Below, one piece after another: positions 6,631 to 8,610 of a stretch of DNA of 8,610 nt (within the stretch, counting starts at the first letter, position 1; each line of letters starts with the position of its first letter). The notes beneath the pieces were generated by a model that was not told where the DNA came from, did no database searches, and saw only the letters and a list, made by a program, of their open reading frames with translations. The translations under genes and the position numbers were made by a program. The stretch is from positions 1 through 8,610 of the forward strand of contig JAUXBV010000105.1 of assembly GCA_030619215.1 (NCBI GenBank). Reading direction: 5' to 3'. The stretch comes from Fibrobacterota bacterium (GTDB lineage Bacteria; Fibrobacterota; Chitinivibrionia; Chitinivibrionales; JANQEN01).

Positions 6631-7003
6631 ATTATTTTATATCCCTGATATTTATTTAAATTGTTGAAGTTAGAAAATACTTCATTTCTTTATAATTGAG
6701 TGTTAAAGGGGCTTATCATAATTTTATAATTTGAACAGTAACATTATTACTATAATATATACTGATTGTCGGACTATAGCTCAGGCAAGCAGTTATACAA
6801 CTAAAGTTGCACCTTGTACTGACAAATCAGCACCTTGTGCCAAATGGCCGTGTGCCCTTCAGGGTGCTTTCGCAGATATCCTAGTGCCCCTTAAGGGTAT
6901 ACTTTTGCCCTTTGGTATAAAAACAAAATTGTAATAAATTTATGTAAATAAAAATAATCTTGCTTATTTATTGATCGATACATAAGTTGGAACAGGAGTA
7001 TTA
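6631..7003. promoter_or_regulatory. 373-bp divergent intergenic region between yqgE and the nuclease gene
   Basis: Both flanking genes start here and point outward, so both promoters must lie within it unless one is remote. Its centre (6757-6920) is taken by hairpin repeat copy B. On the nuclease side the best promoter-like pair is TTGTAA (6929-6934) and AATAAT (6953-6958), 18 bp apart, which is weak. On the yqgE side the DNA is AT-rich without a convincing pair. No small gene is supported. Confidence 0.4.
6757..6920. repeat. Hairpin-rich intergenic repeat, copy B, with a mini-hairpin array
   Basis: It shares with copy A (2455-2553) the left end ATACTGATTGTCRGA, the downstream CAGTTATAC at nearly the same distance (31 against 32 nt), the right-hand TACTTTTGCMC and the terminal GGTATAA, in the same orientation. 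The middle differs and is longer. It holds successive small stems: CAAC-TAAA-GTTG (6798-6809), CTGA-CAAA-TCAG (6819-6830), GCAC-CTT-GTGC (6830-6840), GCC-AAAT-GGC (6839-6848), GTGCCC-TTCA-GGGTGC (6852-6867), TGCCC-CTTAA-GGGTA (6885-6899) and TGCC-CTTT-GGTA (6906-6917). Some need G-U pairs and some overlap. No coding capacity is seen. It ends 83 bp before the nuclease start codon. Confidence 0.65.
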
Positions 7004-8401
7004 ATGAAAATTCAATTTTGCGGTGCAGCCCGTACGGTTACCGGTTCTCAGTTTGTCGTATCAGCTAATGGAACTTCCATTCTTTTGGACTGCGGTATGT
7101 TTCAGGGCCGCAGAAGTGAAACGTATGAAAAGAATAAAAATTTCTTTTTTGACCCGTCAACTATTGACAGCCTTATCCTTTCCCATGCACATATAGACCA
7201 TAGCGGCAACATCCCCAACCTTGTCAAAAAAGGATTTTCCGGATCAATATATGCTACGGAGCCGACCGTTGACTTGTGCAAAATTATGCTGAAAGATTCC
7301 GCGTATCTCCAACAGAAGGATGTTGAGTGGGTTAACAGGATCAGGGCAAGAAAAAACGAGCCCCCGGTTGAGCCGCTCTATACCATTGAGGATGTTGAAG
7401 CGTCCCTCGACCTGTTTGTCGGAATTGAATACGATAAAACCTTTACCATAGGCAATGGCATAAATGCTACATTCAGGGATGCCGGCCATATTCTCGGCTC
7501 CGCAAGTACGCTTCTTGAAATAAAAGAAGGTTCTGTTTGCAAACGGCTTGGCTATACCGGAGATATCGGGCAACCGAACATGCCGATTATCCGCGATCCC
7601 AACCAGTTGCGAGACCTGGACATTCTCCTGATGGAAAGCACCTATGGAAACAGGCATCATTCGCCACACACCGATTCTGAGGAGAAACTGGTACAACTGA
7701 TCATTGAAACGGCGCAATCGGGCGGGAAAATTATTATTCCCGCATTTGCCGTGGGCCGCACGCAGGCGATTGTCTATATCCTGCATAAACTTTTCAATGC
7801 AAACAGAATCCCGGAAATACCGGTCTTTGTTGACAGCCCAATGGCAAATCATGCAACAGAGGTATTCAGGTCTCATCTGGAAGACCTTGACAGAGAGACA
7901 TACCGGGTTTTCCTACAGGGTAATGAAGATCCCTTTGGATTCAAAAGGCTTAAGTATATCGAAACGGTGGAAGAATCAAAGAGGCTCAATTCGCTGTCGT
8001 ATCCACATATAATAATTTCCGCCTCCGGTATGGCAGAAGGTGGAAGAATACTGCACCATCTCAGAAACAATATCATTGATCGCCGCACCCTTGTTCTCTT
8101 TGTCGGTCATGCGGCAAAACATACGCTCGCCAGGAAACTGATTGACGGCGAAAAGCGGGTGAGAATCTTTGGAGAAGAACATATAGTAAAGTGCAGAGTT
8201 GAGAAAATCGATGCCTTTAGCGCTCATGCAGACAGGCATGACCTGCTTAAATATGTGGATACAAACAGCCCATCCAAATTAAATAATATTTTTCTTGTTC
8301 ACGGAGAACTTGAACAGATGGAACCCCTCAGCCATGCTCTGAGGAGCAAAGGGTACAAAAATGTACATATTCCGGAGCCTGGTGATACAATTGAATTATA
8401 A
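7004..8401 (+). CDS. Beta-CASP metallo-beta-lactamase-fold ribonuclease (TTHA0252/CPSF73-like)
   Basis: Two-zinc RNA-processing nucleases of this family act as endo- and/or 5'-3' exoribonucleases in the cytoplasm. The MBL core shows SHAHIDHSG (60-68; H61, H63, D65, H66), the motif 3 histidine H162 in DAGHILGSA, and D187 in YTGDIG. The beta-CASP insertion starts with ESTYGNRHH (motif A, E211) and includes PAFAVGRTQ (246-254), DSPMA (277-281) and SASGMAEGGRILHHL (339-353). Then come FSAHAD (H408, motif C) and LVHGE (H433), closing the metal site. At 465 residues it fits the bacterial stand-alone form without the archaeal N-terminal KH domains. The segment VGHAAKHTLARK (368-379) differs from the common VGYQAxGTLGR, so motif B may be altered. 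The start is supported by AGGAG (6994-6998), five bases before the ATG. No accessory gene follows; rsgA converges 9 bp beyond the stop. Confidence 0.93.
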   Translation: MKIQFCGAARTVTGSQFVVSANGTSILLDCGMFQGRRSETYEKNKNFFFDPSTIDSLILSHAHIDHSGNIPNLVKKGFSGSIYATEPTVDLCKIMLKDSAYLQQKDVEWVNRIRARKNEPPVEPLYTIEDVEASLDLFVGIEYDKTFTIGNGINATFRDAGHILGSASTLLEIKEGSVCKRLGYTGDIGQPNMPIIRDPNQLRDLDILLMESTYGNRHHSPHTDSEEKLVQLIIETAQSGGKIIIPAFAVGRTQAIVYILHKLFNANRIPEIPVFVDSPMANHATEVFRSHLEDLDRETYRVFLQGNEDPFGFKRLKYIETVEESKRLNSLSYPHIIISASGMAEGGRILHHLRNNIIDRRTLVLFVGHAAKHTLARKLIDGEKRVRIFGEEHIVKCRVEKIDAFSAHADRHDLLKYVDTNSPSKLNNIFLVHGELEQMEPLSHALRSKGYKNVHIPEPGDTIEL

Positions 8402-8410
8402 TTTATATAA

Positions 8411-8610
8411 TTAAATGTTCTTAGGTTTGTAAGGATGTGTGTGTTTTTTCTTTTCTTTACCGTTATAATCTCGATTTTTTCCCCTCATTATATGATAAAT
8501 TCTAAGATAATTATTGTATCGTGATTCCGAAATTTCCCCATTTTCAACCATCTCTTTAATCTTACACTCCGGCTCGTTCTCGTGGATACAGTTAGCGAAC
8601 TTGCATTCAC
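8411..8610 (-). CDS. rsgA: RsgA (YjeQ) ribosome small-subunit-dependent GTPase, C-terminal fragment
   Basis: The - strand is open from the window edge to TAA (8413-8411), giving the final ~66 residues. The fragment opens with ECKFANCIHENEPEC, whose C-x4-C-x-H-x5-C zinc-binding spacing is that of the RsgA C-terminal domain (Cys297/Cys302/His304/Cys310 in E. coli YjeQ). It is followed by KIKEMVENGEIS and SRYNNYLRI, matching the family's CAVxxAVxxGxIxxxRYxxY ending, then a basic tail (KEKKKHTHPYKPKN). RsgA is a circularly permuted GTPase that checks late maturation of the 30S subunit. The OB-fold and GTPase domains lie outside the window. The gene converges with the nuclease gene; only 9 bp separate the stops and no shared terminator is visible. 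Confidence 0.9.
   Translation of the reverse strand, partial: ECKFANCIHENEPECKIKEMVENGEISESRYNNYLRIYHIMRGKNRDYNGKEKKKHTHPYKPKNI

Noticed and set aside
7244..7876. 210-codon open frame on the - strand.
   Set aside because: It lies wholly antisense within the beta-CASP nuclease, whose motifs are unmistakable; a shadow frame with no family resemblance.
4925..8610. An RNA-repair or defence system formed by the RNA ligase, YqgE, beta-CASP nuclease and RsgA genes.
   Set aside because: The genes alternate in strand, are separated by 360-bp regulatory gaps or converge, and yqgE and rsgA are common housekeeping genes; nothing shows co-regulation.

Overview
The window is chromosomal DNA from a bacterium of low to moderate GC content. 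An RsgA-type ribosome-maturation GTPase makes it bacterial. A YqgE/AlgH protein is most common in diderm (Gram-negative-type) lineages. A GTP-type PEP carboxykinase and a LarA-type lactate racemase would suit an anaerobic or fermentative metabolism, but I cannot name a phylum. The left edge (1-975) is clearly more AT-rich than the metabolic genes to its right.

Layout from left to right: (1) the 3' part of a TPR/Sel1-like repeat protein, + strand, cut by the window edge; (2) a complete LarA-family nickel-pincer racemase, + strand; (3) a 450-bp intergenic region with a nested hairpin repeat (copy A) and a terminator-like leader hairpin; (4) pckG, GTP-dependent PEP carboxykinase, + strand, ended by a strong hairpin terminator; (5) a convergent gene on the - strand for an Rnl2-like RNA ligase/nucleotidyltransferase; (6) a 359-bp region rich in inverted repeats; (7) yqgE/algH on the - strand; (8) a 373-bp divergent intergenic region with the second hairpin repeat (copy B), which contains a run of mini-hairpins; (9) a beta-CASP metallo-beta-lactamase ribonuclease, + strand; (10) the last ~66 codons of rsgA on the - strand, converging on the nuclease with 9 bp between the stop codons.

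The genes do not form one operon. Each has its own flanking regulatory DNA and strand changes are frequent. Two share a metabolic theme (lactate racemisation; gluconeogenic or anaplerotic PEP/oxaloacetate interconversion). Three share an RNA theme (RNA ligase, beta-CASP nuclease, RsgA), but their spacing and orientation give no evidence of a coordinated system. I see no defence island, prophage, IS element, CRISPR array, tRNA or rRNA.

The least explained material is non-coding: two related, hairpin-forming intergenic repeats (2455-2553 and 6757-6920) with matching ends and different interiors, the pckG leader, and the structured region upstream of the RNA ligase gene. The most interesting protein is the stand-alone Rnl2-like ligase.
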